From the NCBI RefSeq assembly GCF_000745345.1, contig NZ_JQNR01000005.1, forward strand, positions 2,914,001 to 2,978,000: a stretch of 64,000 nucleotides of DNA, read 5' to 3'. Positions 33,951 through 42,963 of this stretch are shown here, in pieces; the stretch's first letter is position 1, and every line of letters begins with the position of its first letter. Source of the DNA: Actinacidiphila yeochonensis CN732. Its GTDB lineage: Bacteria > Actinomycetota > Actinomycetes > Streptomycetales > Streptomycetaceae. The position numbers were made by a program, and so were the translations under genes. The notes beneath the pieces are model-generated. The model was not told the origin of the DNA and did no database searches. It saw only the letters and a list, made by a program, of their open reading frames with translations.

Positions 33951-34190
33951 GACGGCTGCGTCCGCCTGCACAACACCTCGGCCGAGGAGTTCACCCCGCC
34001 CCCCTCCTACCGCGCCGACCTCGTCACGGTCTGCCGCGCCTTCCACTGGATGAAGCAGGACGTGGTGCTGTCGCGCCTGGAGGGTATGACCGCGTCGGAC
34101 GCCACTGTCGCGGTCATGGGCGACGGCAGCCTGTGGACCGCGCGCACCGAGTGGACCGACGCCCTGCGGGCCCTGATCCAGGAGTACTTG
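33951..34190 (+). pseudogene. Methyltransferase C-terminal fragment
   Basis: Immediately after an in-frame TGA (33948-33950) the frame reads LHNTSAEEFTPPPSYRADLV, VCRAFHWMKQDVVLSRLEGM and AVMGDGSLWTARTEWTDAL. This is the post-SAM-domain half of a class I SAM-dependent methyltransferase (the FHWM segment is typical). The SAM-binding glycine motif is absent. After EYLG the likeness ends where the phosphoketolase fragment begins in another frame. Broken at both ends. Confidence 0.6.
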
Positions 34191-34837
34191 GGAGTCTCAC
34201 CTCGGCACTCCTGGCCGGCGGCGATCCCACGCTCCACGTCCTCACCCCCGCCGACCCCGCGCGCGCCGCGGCCGCGCTCACCTTCGCCCTGCGCAAGCTC
34301 GACCGCTGCACGCTCGTCGTCGCCGGCAAACACTCGAGCGTCCACCACCCGCTGGACACCCTCTACGAGGAACTGCGACACGGCATCGCGATCTGGTCCC
34401 ACCTGACCCACCCCGGCCCCGGCGAACCCGACCTGGTCCTCGCTTCCGCCGGCGACCTGCCCGCCGAGGCCCTGACCACCCTGGCCCGACGGCTCCGCGC
34501 CGAACACCCGGACCTACGCCTGCGGTACGTCCACATCCACGACCTCACAGCCCTGGCCGAGGACGGCACCCGCCCCCTCGCCCTCGCGCCGGACGCCTTC
34601 CCCCGCTACTTCGGCACCCGAGCGCCGATCGTCCTGGCCACCAGCGGGCACCCGGCCGACATCCACGCCCTCCTCGGCCGCCGCCACCCCGGGCCCCGGC
34701 TCACCGTCCTCGGCTACCGCGACTCCGGCCGCCCCGTCTCCCAGGCCCGCCTCCGCCAGCTCTGCGGACTCGACGACGCCGGCCTGTGGCAGCTCGCCAC
34801 CACCCTCACCAACGCCGTGAAGGAGATACCGGCATGA
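34183..34837 (+). pseudogene. Phosphoketolase C-terminal domain fragment
   Basis: The frame reads SALLAGGDPTLHVLTPADPA, TLVVAGKHSSVHHPLDTLYE, GIAIWSHL, PDLVLASAGDLPAEALTTLA and ADIHALLGRRHPGPRLTVLGY. This matches the C-terminal domain of xylulose-5-phosphate phosphoketolase (VVAGK, GIWEWAS-like, HVRGY-like). The two thiamine-diphosphate domains are missing and there is no proper start. Its 3' end is intact and overlaps the next start by ATGA. Confidence 0.6.
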
Positions 34838-35376
34838 GCACCCCGCTCCCGCCCGTCGCCCCCGACGCCGGCACCATCGACGCCTTCGAACGCGACGGGT
34901 ACGCGGTCATCCGCGACGCGATCACCCCGGAACTCCGCGAACAGCTCCTGGCCGCCGCCGAGAAGCTGCTGGTCAGCGACATCACCCAGGGCCGCGACCG
35001 AGGAGGCGACGGCAAGGACGGCTTCCGCGGATGCCTCAACCTCGACCGCGCCTTCCTTCCCCTCCTCGCCAACCCGGCCGTCCTGCCCACCGTCGTCCAG
35101 CTCCTCAGCCCGAACATCCACCTGCTGTCCGCCCACCTCATCGCCCTGCCCAGCGGTCCGCCCCGCACCATCCGCATCCCCGGGCGCCACGGCTGGCACC
35201 GTGACATGTACGGCGTCACCGCCGACCTCGGCTTCCCCCACACCCCCCGCATGGCGATCAAGGCCGCCCACTACCTCACCCCCATCACCCCCGACTGCGG
35301 GCTGACCACGTTCCTCCCCGGCAGCCACCGCCTCACCGAACCAAGGGCAGCGGAGCCGCCCCCATCGGGACTGTAA
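34834..35376 (+). pseudogene. PhyH-type dioxygenase, truncated at the C-terminus
   Basis: A 180-residue frame from ATG 34834. FERDGYAVIRDAITPELREQL opens the phytanoyl-CoA dioxygenase fold. HGWHRDMYGVT gives the iron-binding His and Asp, and LTTFLPGSHRLTEP is the segment just before the second half of the barrel. It then turns into AAEPPPSGL and a stop, so the distal iron-binding His and the 2-oxoglutarate Arg are lost. The relaxase remnant follows in the same frame right after the stop, which marks a recombination joint near 35341-35376. Confidence 0.65.
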
Positions 35377-36788
35377 ATCGTCCGGGCCGCCGGCATCGCC
35401 CCCAAGGACGACGACCTGGCGTGCCGCTGGATCGCCGTGCGCCACGCGGACGACCACATCCACGTCCTCGCCATCACCGTCCGCGAGGACGGCCGCCGCC
35501 CCAAGCTCCACAACAGCGGCCAGCGCGTCGGAGCCGAGTGCTGCGAGATCGAGAAGGACTACGGCCTGCGCCAGCTCGGGACCGGCGACCGGACCGCCGA
35601 ACGCCGCCCCACCCAGGCCGAGGTGCACAAGGCCAAGCGCCTCGGCTGGGAACAGACCAGCCGCGAGTGGCTCCAGGACCGCATCCGCGCAGCCATCCCC
35701 CACGCGAGCAACGCGGAGGAACTTCTCGCCTACCTCCAGGCCGATGGCGTCGAGGTCAAGATCCTCCGCTTCCCGTCCGGCGACCTTCGGGGCTACTCCG
35801 TCGCTCGCTCCGGAGACCTGAAGGCCAACGGGCAGCCCAACTACATCCCCGGCGGGAAGATCGCCCCCGACCTGTCCCTGCCCAAGCTCCAGGCGCTCCT
35901 TGAGGCCGCCAAGCCGGAGGAGTACCCCACCGCCCGCCGCAACAAGGCCGCCACCCGCTGGCAGCACGCCACCAACGCCCTCGACACCTTCACCACCAAC
36001 CACGACACCGCCAGCGACAGTGGTGACGCGCGTGCGCAGGCGCACATCACCGCCCTCGGTGAACTGATCGAGGCCACCGCCCAGACCGCACCCCAGGACC
36101 TGCGCGCCGAACTCCGAGTAGCAGCAAAGACCTTCGCCCGCGCCCAGCGCTCCCAGATTCGTGCAGATCACACGGCGGCAGCCGGTCTGCGACAGGCGGC
36201 CCGCGATCTTGTGCACGCCGGCAGCGGAAAGGACGGCAGCACCCTCGCCGTCTTCGTCGCAGCCCTCGTCTGGGCCGCGATCCTCTCCCCGCGCTGGCAC
36301 ACCGCCAAGGGCCATGCCCAGCAGGCCGAAGCCGCGCGCCGAACCGTCCAGCACCTTCAGGCCGCCTACGACCAGGCCGCCGCCGACCAGATCGCTTTCC
36401 TCGCCCAGCGCCAACCCAAGGAGCAGACCCGCAACACCCTCGCCAGCGACGTCCGCGCCGCCATTCCCGACCACGCGACGCGGATCTCGCCGACCCCAAC
36501 TGGCCCGCCCTCGCCACCGTGCTCGCCGACGCCGAGGCCGGCGGCTACATACCCCACCAACTCCTCACCGAGGCCGCCGCCCGCCGCGAACTCGGCAGCG
36601 CCCGCCTGCCCGCCAAGGTCCTCATCGCCCGCATCCAGCACACCAGCTACAACCCCGCACCCAACCGCACCGTCGAGGCGGCACTCCTGCGCTCGTCTGC
36701 CGCCCCGACCGTCCGCCACCCCACGACCAACCCGTCATCCGCCACGACTGCCCTGCAGCGCCCCGTCACCCAATCCCGACACCGCTGA
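35377..36788 (+). pseudogene. Relaxase/mobilisation nuclease remnant
   Basis: From 35377 the frame reads GIAPKDDDLACRWIAVRHAD and DHIHVLAITVREDG, the HxH metal-binding strand of actinobacterial mobile-element relaxases. The N-terminal catalytic Tyr region is missing, replaced by the PhyH fragment. A helical region, one membrane-like segment (LAVFVAALVWAAILS) and a coiled tail follow. Near 36470-36485 the likeness moves to another frame (DADLADPNWPALATVLADAE, ending at 36788), so there is also a one-base frameshift. The long open frame that continues to 37275 is antisense to the NUDIX gene and not coding. Confidence 0.65.
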
Positions 36789-36857
36789 CCACCAGCGACC
36801 GGAATTCTGCTGCCGCCGTGGGCGGCCACCAGTTGGTGGTCGCCCACAGCTGTTCAC

Positions 36858-37268
36858 TCAGCCCTTGAGCGCGATATCCAGGTATGCCTGCACTGGCTCG
36901 AAGATCCCGTATGGGACGTATTCGGGGATCTCTGCAAGCGCCACCCACGCCAGTGCGTCCAGTTCTCGTGGGTCACCGACGGCAGCGGTGCCGCTGACGA
37001 TCTCGCAGACCATGTACGACATCCATCGGCCAGTCTCCGGGTGGACGCGCTCGCCGAGGACCTTGATGGCGGCCACGTTCAGCCCCGTCTCCTCCGCGGT
37101 CTCGCGAACAGCCGCTTGCTCGGGAGACTCGCCGGGCTCGATCTTGCCTGCCGGGAACTGCCACGAGAGCTGGCCCTCGCTGACTCGGCGCCGGACCATC
37201 AGCACCCGACCCTCTCGGATCACGATCGCGGCAGCGACACCTGGCGGCCCGTCTGAAGGCGGGAGCAC
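36858..37268 (-). CDS. NUDIX hydrolase
   Basis: A 136-residue pyrophosphohydrolase. The complete NUDIX box GKIEPGESPEQAAVRETAEE followed by TGL spans residues about 42-64, after LSWQFPA. Substrates of the family are nucleoside diphosphates linked to another moiety; the exact one is unknown. The GTG at 37268 lies three bases after the flavoprotein stop, so it is coupled as the last gene of the XRE-flavoprotein-NUDIX operon. Confidence 0.88.
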   Translation of the reverse strand: MLPPSDGPPGVAAAIVIREGRVLMVRRRVSEGQLSWQFPAGKIEPGESPEQAAVRETAEETGLNVAAIKVLGERVHPETGRWMSYMVCEIVSGTAAVGDPRELDALAWVALAEIPEYVPYGIFEPVQAYLDIALKG

Positions 37269-37271
37269 CGG

Positions 37272-37823
37272 CTAATCCCTCTCCGCCACTGAGGCCGCCA
37301 CGGGGCGGAGCAGGTCGAGGACGTGGGTCCAGTTGTACTTGTCGCGGCCCCCGCCGGCCTTGGGCTTGTGGGGGACGTAGTCGCCGATCAGGACGCCCAT
37401 CGACCGGAGCCGGGCCAGGCTCTCCGCGTACGCCGGGTGGGCAGCCTGGGCGGAGTTGACGTAGGGCTGGACGGCCACGGGGATGCCGAGTCCGTAGGCC
37501 TCGCAAAGGATGCCGAGCGCGAGGGTGTCGGAGATGCCGGCGGCCCACTTGTTGATGGTGTTGAACGTGGCCGGGGCGACGGCGATGGCGTCGGCCGGGG
37601 GCAGTGGCTGGGGGATGCTCGGTGTGCGCCAGGCGGAGCGGATCGGGTAGCCGGTCTGGGCTTCGATGGCTTCCTGGTCTATGAACCCGAGTCCGTTCGG
37701 GGTCGCGATCACGCCGACTCCCCAGCCCTCGGAATGGGCAGCGGTGATCAGTTCGCCCACTCCGTCGGCGATGCCCGACGCGCAGACGACGACGTAGAGG
37801 AACGGCTCGCGGTGCTCGGTCAA
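37272..37823 (-). CDS. Flavoprotein of the phosphopantothenoylcysteine-decarboxylase (HFCD) fold
   Basis: A 183-residue homologue of the FMN-binding Dfp/EpiD family: LYVVVCASGIADGVGELI, then the conserved PADAIAVAPATFNTINKWAAGISDTLAL, and YGLGIPVAVQPYVNSA. The classical PXMNXXMW substrate motif is not evident. It may decarboxylate a cysteine-like group or simply bind flavin. It starts at a TTG overlapping the stop of the XRE gene (TTGA), so the two are translationally coupled. Confidence 0.82.
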   Translation of the reverse strand: MTEHREPFLYVVVCASGIADGVGELITAAHSEGWGVGVIATPNGLGFIDQEAIEAQTGYPIRSAWRTPSIPQPLPPADAIAVAPATFNTINKWAAGISDTLALGILCEAYGLGIPVAVQPYVNSAQAAHPAYAESLARLRSMGVLIGDYVPHKPKAGGGRDKYNWTHVLDLLRPVAASVAERD

Positions 37824-39094
37824 ACCTGGACTCCCAACTCCTGGCAGAAACGGCGAAGCTCCGGGACGGCGCCGCGCCGGTCGCGAGCGGCCATGTCACC
37901 GGCCAGCTCGAGCACGCTGGGCCGTCGGCGGATGTCCTCCGAGGCACAGCTCTCCGCGATCCTGAGCGCTTTGTATCCCTCGGCCAGTCTGCCCTGCTGG
38001 CTGTAGGCCCGTGCAGCCTCCACCCACAGTGCCGCCCGGCGTTCGGGGACCGGGATACGCCTGCGCATCAGCGGCTGGACGGCCTCCAGCGCCGCTCCGG
38101 CGTCGCCCAGGACGACCGAGGCGCTCACCGAGTGGAGCGCGACGTTGGTCGGACTGAAGTTTGCCCAGGCTTCGGGGCTGTCGAGGTCGACGTAGCGCGC
38201 GACCTCCTGAGCCTCGGCGAGGAACTCGGCGGTCGTGGCGCGGTCACCGCCGGCGCTTGCGGCCGTCACCCCGCGAAGGAGCATGAGCCCCAGCGCGGCG
38301 AGGTACTCGGGCGGGCGCCGGTCGTAGCTGCCGGAAAGCTGGTCGGCGGTGTGCCGGATGAGGGTGACGGCGGGCGCGGTGTGCCGGTCGCGCGCTAGGA
38401 CGTGCGCCTGAACGCGGACGCTGGAGGCCATCACCACGGGGTCGGCGCTCCGTTCGGCCTCGGCCATGGCACGGCCGACCGCCAGCCAGGCGTTGCCGTG
38501 GTCGCCGAGCTTGAGCAGCAGGCTGACCGCGGTCTGGTACGCCGTCGCGAGGAGGCCGGACAGGACTTGATCGTCGCCGCGGGAGGCATCCTGGGCCTGG
38601 CGAAGGTCGGCGATCAGTGAGGGCAGAGCGCCTTCGAGTTCGGCGTACCGGCAGGTGTAGAACAGCCTCCGAGCCTGGGAGAGCCGGGCCGCGAGTGCGG
38701 CCTGGGGTTGTGGCGCGTGATCGGCTGGAACAGGTCCAGGCAGCAGCGCCTGGACCAGCTCTATCCCCACGCGGGGACGGGGCGTCGGGGTCGCGAGCGC
38801 GGCGACGCTCGCGGCCAGGAAGTTGCGACGGTGCATGTCGTCCGTCCTGCTGTCCGCACTGGTATGGGAGGACAGGCCGAGGCTTTCCAGTGGGATGTCG
38901 AGCACGGCTGCGACAGCGCGCAGGACGTCGATGTCCTGCGTCCCCTTGCCGCTCTCCAACCGGCTGATCTTCGACTGGTGGTAGCCCAGTTCGGTGGCCA
39001 CGTCCGCCTGCGACCGGCCGCTCAACACTCGCGCGCGGCGGATCACCTCTCCGATCCCACTCGCAGCGGAGTGTCCTGTGGCCGTCCGCGACAT
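37820..39094 (-). CDS. XRE-family regulator with TPR-like C-terminal domain
   Basis: A 424-residue regulator. Residues 15-75 are a helix-turn-helix (IRRARVLSGRSQADVATELGYHQSKISRLESGKG). The remaining 330 residues are helical hairpins resembling tetratricopeptide repeats (LLKLGDHGNAWLAVGRAMAEAE, ARAYSQQGRLAEGYKALRIAE). Such proteins often respond to signals and sit at the head of accessory gene clusters. AGGAGA lies 5 bases before the ATG at 39094. It is divergent from the six-gene operon across a CATGCA-rich operator. Confidence 0.85.
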   Translation of the reverse strand: MSRTATGHSAASGIGEVIRRARVLSGRSQADVATELGYHQSKISRLESGKGTQDIDVLRAVAAVLDIPLESLGLSSHTSADSRTDDMHRRNFLAASVAALATPTPRPRVGIELVQALLPGPVPADHAPQPQAALAARLSQARRLFYTCRYAELEGALPSLIADLRQAQDASRGDDQVLSGLLATAYQTAVSLLLKLGDHGNAWLAVGRAMAEAERSADPVVMASSVRVQAHVLARDRHTAPAVTLIRHTADQLSGSYDRRPPEYLAALGLMLLRGVTAASAGGDRATTAEFLAEAQEVARYVDLDSPEAWANFSPTNVALHSVSASVVLGDAGAALEAVQPLMRRRIPVPERRAALWVEAARAYSQQGRLAEGYKALRIAESCASEDIRRRPSVLELAGDMAARDRRGAVPELRRFCQELGVQV

Positions 39095-39158
39095 GGCTTC
39101 TCCTGCCAATGCTGATCCTGCCCTGGCGAGCCGAGCGTAGCCGCACCAGGACAACCCG

Positions 39159-39186
39159 CCATGCACGATCTGCATGGATCATGCAC
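39159..39186. promoter_or_regulatory. Candidate XRE operator: CATGCA repeats
   Basis: CCATGCA (39159-39165) and TGCATGG (39171-39177) form a perfect inverted repeat around CGATC. A third CATGCA follows at 39181-39186. They lie in the divergent control region of the two operons, 65-92 bases upstream of the XRE start. Confidence 0.55.
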
Positions 39187-39347
39187 GCGGAGCCGTTGCC
39201 CTAACCGTGGTGCATCGAGATGGAGTTGTCTGGACGTCAGCAGCTCGACCACCCTCGCAGCTCGCGATTCCCCGCTCCCGCATGACCGAGGCCCATCTGC
39301 GGTCTCTCGCATGCGCGGCTCTACCCAGTGGCTAAGGAGAAGCGCCG

Positions 39348-39482
39348 ATGACCCTCCGCTCGGACGCCCAGAGGAGGCGCTACCACGCATCAGCGGGAAG
39401 CGGACGCGGTGGCCGTTCCTCTCGCTTCGGAAGACGGCCGGGCGTCGAACGCAACCGCGAGCCCCTCAGATCACGTCGCTGA
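39348..39482 (+). CDS. Possible short leader ORF
   Basis: A 44-codon frame with the strongest ribosome site in the region (AAGGAGA 7 bases before ATG 39348) reads MTLRSDAQRRRYHASAGSG and then an Arg-rich tail. It overlaps the start of the small Cys protein in another frame. It may be a leader peptide, or the true 5' end of the next gene separated by a frameshift. Confidence 0.35.
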   Translation: MTLRSDAQRRRYHASAGSGRGGRSSRFGRRPGVERNREPLRSRR

Positions 39483-39633
39483 GCGTCGCGCGCGCCTCGC
39501 CACCGCCAGCCCCCACGCCCGAGAGGTCCTCGACCGCCACCAGTTCGAGGACGGCCGGTGCGGCGACGGCTGCGGCCCCTGGCCGTGCAACAGCGTTGTC
39601 GACGCGGTCCAAGCCTGCGACGGTGACCAGTGA
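39409..39633 (+). CDS. Small Cys-rich protein, first gene of the rightward operon
   Basis: A 74-residue protein whose C-terminal half is well structured: AERRARLATASPHAREVLDR, then DGRCGDGCGPWPCNSVVDAV. The CxxxC and PC cysteines suggest a metal or Fe-S site or a disulfide. Its stop overlaps the GTG start of the HATPase gene, good evidence that it is translated. I know no function for it. The start at GTG 39409 is weak. Confidence 0.6.
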   Translation: MAVPLASEDGRASNATASPSDHVAERRARLATASPHAREVLDRHQFEDGRCGDGCGPWPCNSVVDAVQACDGDQ

Positions 39634-40340
39634 TCGCCTCCACTCACGCTCGGCGTATCTCGTTCATCGGCACCAAGCGCGACCACGTCCCGCCGGCCCG
39701 GGAAGCCGTCGTCCGAGTCGCGCGCTCGTGGGGGATCGACCCGACTTCGCTGGGCGACATCGCGCTGGTCGCCGACGAGTTGCTCGCCAACGCGGTCATC
39801 CACGCGCCAGGAAGACTGCTGGCCGGCATCTACCTCTCTCCGGACGGCGACCGGGTGGTGATCGAGGTCTACGACCCGTCGCGCCGGATGCCCACCGGCG
39901 CCGCGAACTTCGGCAACGACGAACTGACCACCGGTCGAGGCATGCTGCTGATCGAGGGCCTGTCGGAGACCTGGGGCGCGGAACCGACGACCCATGGCAA
40001 GAAGGTTTGGGCCGAACTGGCGGTGCCCGCTGTCGCGGTACCCGAGCACCCTCGCTCGGCCCGCCGGGCGGCACTCATCGCGAGCCTCGTCCGCACCGAC
40101 CGTCCCAGGCCCCGTCCCCACGCGCCCACCTGGCCACGCGCCCACGCGTACAGATGGTTCTCGCAGCACCGCTCGCCGCGCGCCTACCGACTCCGCCCGT
40201 GCTGGTCCAGGCGCACCGGCCGGGCGGTGACGGGGGCCGGTCGCTCTTTCCCCCGGGAGCGGCCAGCCCCACCCCGTCCGACTCGCGCGGAGCAGCCGTG
40301 CTCCACCCGAACTCTGCTCTACGGAAGGATGGATGGATGA
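39630..40340 (+). CDS. Regulatory ATP-binding protein (HATPase)
   Basis: A 236-residue protein. Residues 1-130 are an anti-sigma-type GHKL ATPase: IALVADELLANAVIHAPGRL (N-box), IEVYDPSR, then GRGMLLIEGLSETWG. The last 100 residues are Arg/Pro-rich without structure, unusual for the family, and could be read-through sequence. However, its TGA overlaps the next ATG (ATGA), which supports translation to 40340. The start GTG overlaps the preceding stop. Role probably regulatory. Confidence 0.78.
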   Translation: MIASTHARRISFIGTKRDHVPPAREAVVRVARSWGIDPTSLGDIALVADELLANAVIHAPGRLLAGIYLSPDGDRVVIEVYDPSRRMPTGAANFGNDELTTGRGMLLIEGLSETWGAEPTTHGKKVWAELAVPAVAVPEHPRSARRAALIASLVRTDRPRPRPHAPTWPRAHAYRWFSQHRSPRAYRLRPCWSRRTGRAVTGAGRSFPRERPAPPRPTRAEQPCSTRTLLYGRMDG

Positions 40341-41239
40341 GTGACTGGGAGTTCGTGAAGGACAGAACGGCCACGCAGGGCGCGGTGTGGAGGTCCGCCG
40401 ACGGCCTGCTCTACAAGCGGACCGGCGGTGAGGATCTGCGGGTTGAGACCGAGTTCCAGCAGCTGGCCGCCGGTCTTGGTTACCCGGTGCCGGAGATCGT
40501 CGACAGCGGCTCGGAGAACGAGAGCTACTTCGTCATCGAGCGCGCCATCGGCGACAGCTCGCTGCACGAGGAGGCGCTGGCCGACGCCGGGCGGGACGGT
40601 CAGGTCAGCTACCAGGTGATCAGCACGGCGGCTGCCGTCGCATCGAAGCTCCTGCAGGCCCAGGCGAGGCACCCCCTCCCGGTCACGCCGTGGTTCGAGG
40701 AGGCGGCCTTCGCGGCTGAGGTCTTCGAGGAGAACCCGGACTTCGACACCCCGCGCGTCCACGAGGCGGTCAAGCACGCCCTCGACCGGCTGGCTCGGCT
40801 CCCGATGGTGCACGGGCACCTGGACTACGGCTTGCCCAACGTCCTTCAGGCCGGGGTCATCGACTGGCAGCACCACGGACCGATCCCGCTCGGCTACGAC
40901 GTCTACCCCGCTCTCGACATCGTGGCCTTCAAGGGCGGCGGCAAGGGCTACAGCATCACCGCGGAACAGCGCGCCGCCTACACCGCAGCCCTCGACGAGA
41001 CCACCGCATCCCTGATCGGGCAGCGGGTGAGCGAGCACCTGGGCGACTTCCTGCTCGTCAAGTGCTTCTTCTTCCTCGCCCTCATGCGGCCCACCGACCC
41101 CACGCGGCACGACAAGCACATCAAGTGGCAGTACCGGCGCACCCTCTTCACGATGGGACTTGATCAGTATGAGTCTTCCGACACGATCGACACCGGCACC
41201 TTCCCCACTCTGGAACGGTTCACTGCTGAACACCGGTAG
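40337..41239 (+). CDS. APH-like phosphotransferase
   Basis: A 300-residue kinase-fold protein. WRSADGLLYKRTGGED provides the ATP Lys strand, MVHGHLDYGLPNVLQAG the catalytic loop (HGxxDxxxxNxL with His-Gly-His-Leu-Asp), and VIDWQ the metal-binding Asp. Such enzymes phosphorylate small molecules; its setting among nucleotide-handling genes suggests a metabolite rather than an aminoglycoside. The ATG overlaps the HATPase stop, and its 3' end overlaps the nucleotidyltransferase gene by 71 bases. Confidence 0.8.
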   Translation: MSDWEFVKDRTATQGAVWRSADGLLYKRTGGEDLRVETEFQQLAAGLGYPVPEIVDSGSENESYFVIERAIGDSSLHEEALADAGRDGQVSYQVISTAAAVASKLLQAQARHPLPVTPWFEEAAFAAEVFEENPDFDTPRVHEAVKHALDRLARLPMVHGHLDYGLPNVLQAGVIDWQHHGPIPLGYDVYPALDIVAFKGGGKGYSITAEQRAAYTAALDETTASLIGQRVSEHLGDFLLVKCFFFLALMRPTDPTRHDKHIKWQYRRTLFTMGLDQYESSDTIDTGTFPTLERFTAEHR

Positions 41240-42269
41240 GCCGGTCCCCACCGTCCGCGACCGCGACTACCTGATGGACCACCACGGAGTCGTCTTCAAG
41301 GTCATCGGCGACAGCCACCCCGGCAGCCACTACCTCGGCTACGTCAAGTACCACCCCGACGAGAAGGGCGACCGGCGGCTGTTCGGCCGGACCTACCGGC
41401 AGAACAGTGTCGTGTCGAAGTCCTTCGGCATCCTTGCCGGCAGGCCGGAGTGCTACGTCTACTCCGACACCCTCGGCTGCGTCATCACCGGCATCCCGCG
41501 CGAAGACGTCGCCGTCCACTACTCCTGCCGCCAGGCCCTCGCCGCCATCCACGAGGACCCCGGCCCGGTCGCCGACAACCCGGCCGGCAAGGACCTCCTG
41601 GCGATCACCGAGTGGATCACCGCGAACGACGCCCAGGGCCTGATCGGCGTCACCGGCTCCTTCCTCGTCGGCTGCTTCAACGAGCGCTCCGACATCGACC
41701 TCGTCTGCTACGGACCGGAGGGCTACCAGGCCGCACAGGAGCTATTCCAGCAGACCGACCTGATCCGGCCGTACGACGGAGACGACCTCACTCGGCTGTA
41801 CATCCGCCGGGCCAAGTACATGGAGGGCAGCTCCTTCGACGCCCTCATCAAGCAGGAACGCCGCAAGCTCCAAGGGCTCACCGCCAACGCCGGCGCGCAC
41901 ATCAACTGCGAACCCATCCGCTCCGACCGCGACAAGACCTTCGCCCGGATCTCCTCCAAGGAGATCGGCGAGATCTCACTACTCGCCAAGATCACCGACC
42001 ACGCCGAGGGCCTCACCACCCCGGCCGTCTACGGGATCAAGGTCAAGACCATCCTCAGCTCGACCATCGACGAGGCCGACTCCTTCGCCCGCCGGATCAC
42101 CCACATGCGCTCGTACCTCGGCGCCTACACCGGCGCCTTCCGATCCGGCGACACCGTGCACCTGGCCGGCAAGCTCGTCCACACCCAGGACGGCGAACAC
42201 AGCGGCTTCGGCATCGAACTCACCCCCTGGACCGTCAGCGGCTCCTACGTCGCCAACCTCGCCGGATAG
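41169..42269 (+). CDS. Nucleotidyltransferase-domain protein
   Basis: A protein of about 366 residues. The catalytic motif is LIGVTGSFLVGCFNERSDIDLVCYG near residue 165 (GS plus SDIDL), preceded by about 150 residues including VFKVIGDSHPGSHYLGYVKYHPDEKG. A C-terminal beta-rich domain (AVYGIKVKT, FGIELTPWTVSG) follows. The substrate is unknown. The start is uncertain: ATG 41169 overlaps the kinase gene, while ATG 41274 (MDHHGV) would remove 35 residues. Ten bases separate its stop from the next start. Confidence 0.75.
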   Translation: MSLPTRSTPAPSPLWNGSLLNTGRPVPTVRDRDYLMDHHGVVFKVIGDSHPGSHYLGYVKYHPDEKGDRRLFGRTYRQNSVVSKSFGILAGRPECYVYSDTLGCVITGIPREDVAVHYSCRQALAAIHEDPGPVADNPAGKDLLAITEWITANDAQGLIGVTGSFLVGCFNERSDIDLVCYGPEGYQAAQELFQQTDLIRPYDGDDLTRLYIRRAKYMEGSSFDALIKQERRKLQGLTANAGAHINCEPIRSDRDKTFARISSKEIGEISLLAKITDHAEGLTTPAVYGIKVKTILSSTIDEADSFARRITHMRSYLGAYTGAFRSGDTVHLAGKLVHTQDGEHSGFGIELTPWTVSGSYVANLAG

Positions 42270-42279
42270 GAGCCTCGTC

Positions 42280-42954
42280 TTGCCCCTGCTCGTCATCCGG
42301 CACGCGGAGTCCGTCGAGAACGCCGACAAGTACAACGGCTTCTACCAAGACCCCCGCCCCTACAGCGGAACCGCTGCCCACGCCATCTCCCGCACCATCG
42401 TCGGCCTGACCCCGCACGGCTTCCGGCAGGCCCAATGGCTCGCCGAAGTCCTCCCGCAGCTCGCGGGCCCCGAACCGCACGTCTACACCTCGACCTACCG
42501 CAGGGCGATCGACACCGCCGCAATCGCCCTGCCCGCCCTCCCCGACGGCTGGCCCCAGCAGACGCCGCTCCTGGACGAGCAGCACTACGGCGACGCCACC
42601 TACATGACCAAGCGTGAGCTCTACGACAGCTACCCCGCACTCGCCGAGGAGCGCCGCCTGCGCAAACACATCTGGACTGCGCCGGGCGGCGGTGAGTCGC
42701 TCGCAGAGGGCGTGCTCAACCGGGCCGCCGAGTTCGCCGCGCTGGCCCGTGCCGAGCTTCAGGGAGCGCGCACGGTCGTCGCCTTCACCCACCAGACCGC
42801 CGCGGTGGCGCTGCGTTCCCTGCTCGAACTCCGCAGCCTGCCCGAGATCCTCGCGGAGGAGCGGAAGGGCAAGATGCCCAACGCCGCGATCCTCCACTAC
42901 GAGCTGCACGACGGCCGGTTCACCCGGACGGGAACCACCACCCCGCCGATTTAG
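42280..42954 (+). CDS. Histidine phosphatase family protein
   Basis: A 224-residue phosphatase of the phosphoglycerate-mutase superfamily. LLVIRHAESVEN carries the nucleophile His. TSTYRRAIDTAAIA is the second phosphate-binding Arg segment, and VVAFTHQTAAVALRSLL carries the second catalytic His. The TTG start at 42280 has AGGAG 8 bases upstream. It is the fifth gene of the coupled operon and could remove the phosphate added by the APH-like kinase; this is speculation. Confidence 0.85.
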   Translation: MPLLVIRHAESVENADKYNGFYQDPRPYSGTAAHAISRTIVGLTPHGFRQAQWLAEVLPQLAGPEPHVYTSTYRRAIDTAAIALPALPDGWPQQTPLLDEQHYGDATYMTKRELYDSYPALAEERRLRKHIWTAPGGGESLAEGVLNRAAEFAALARAELQGARTVVAFTHQTAAVALRSLLELRSLPEILAEERKGKMPNAAILHYELHDGRFTRTGTTTPPI

Positions 42955-42963
42955 GAGGAGCCC

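Noticed and set aside
36790..37275. Continuation of the relaxase frame into the NUDIX region
   Set aside because: It runs antisense to an intact NUDIX box and has no relaxase features; the relaxase likeness ends at 36788 in another frame.
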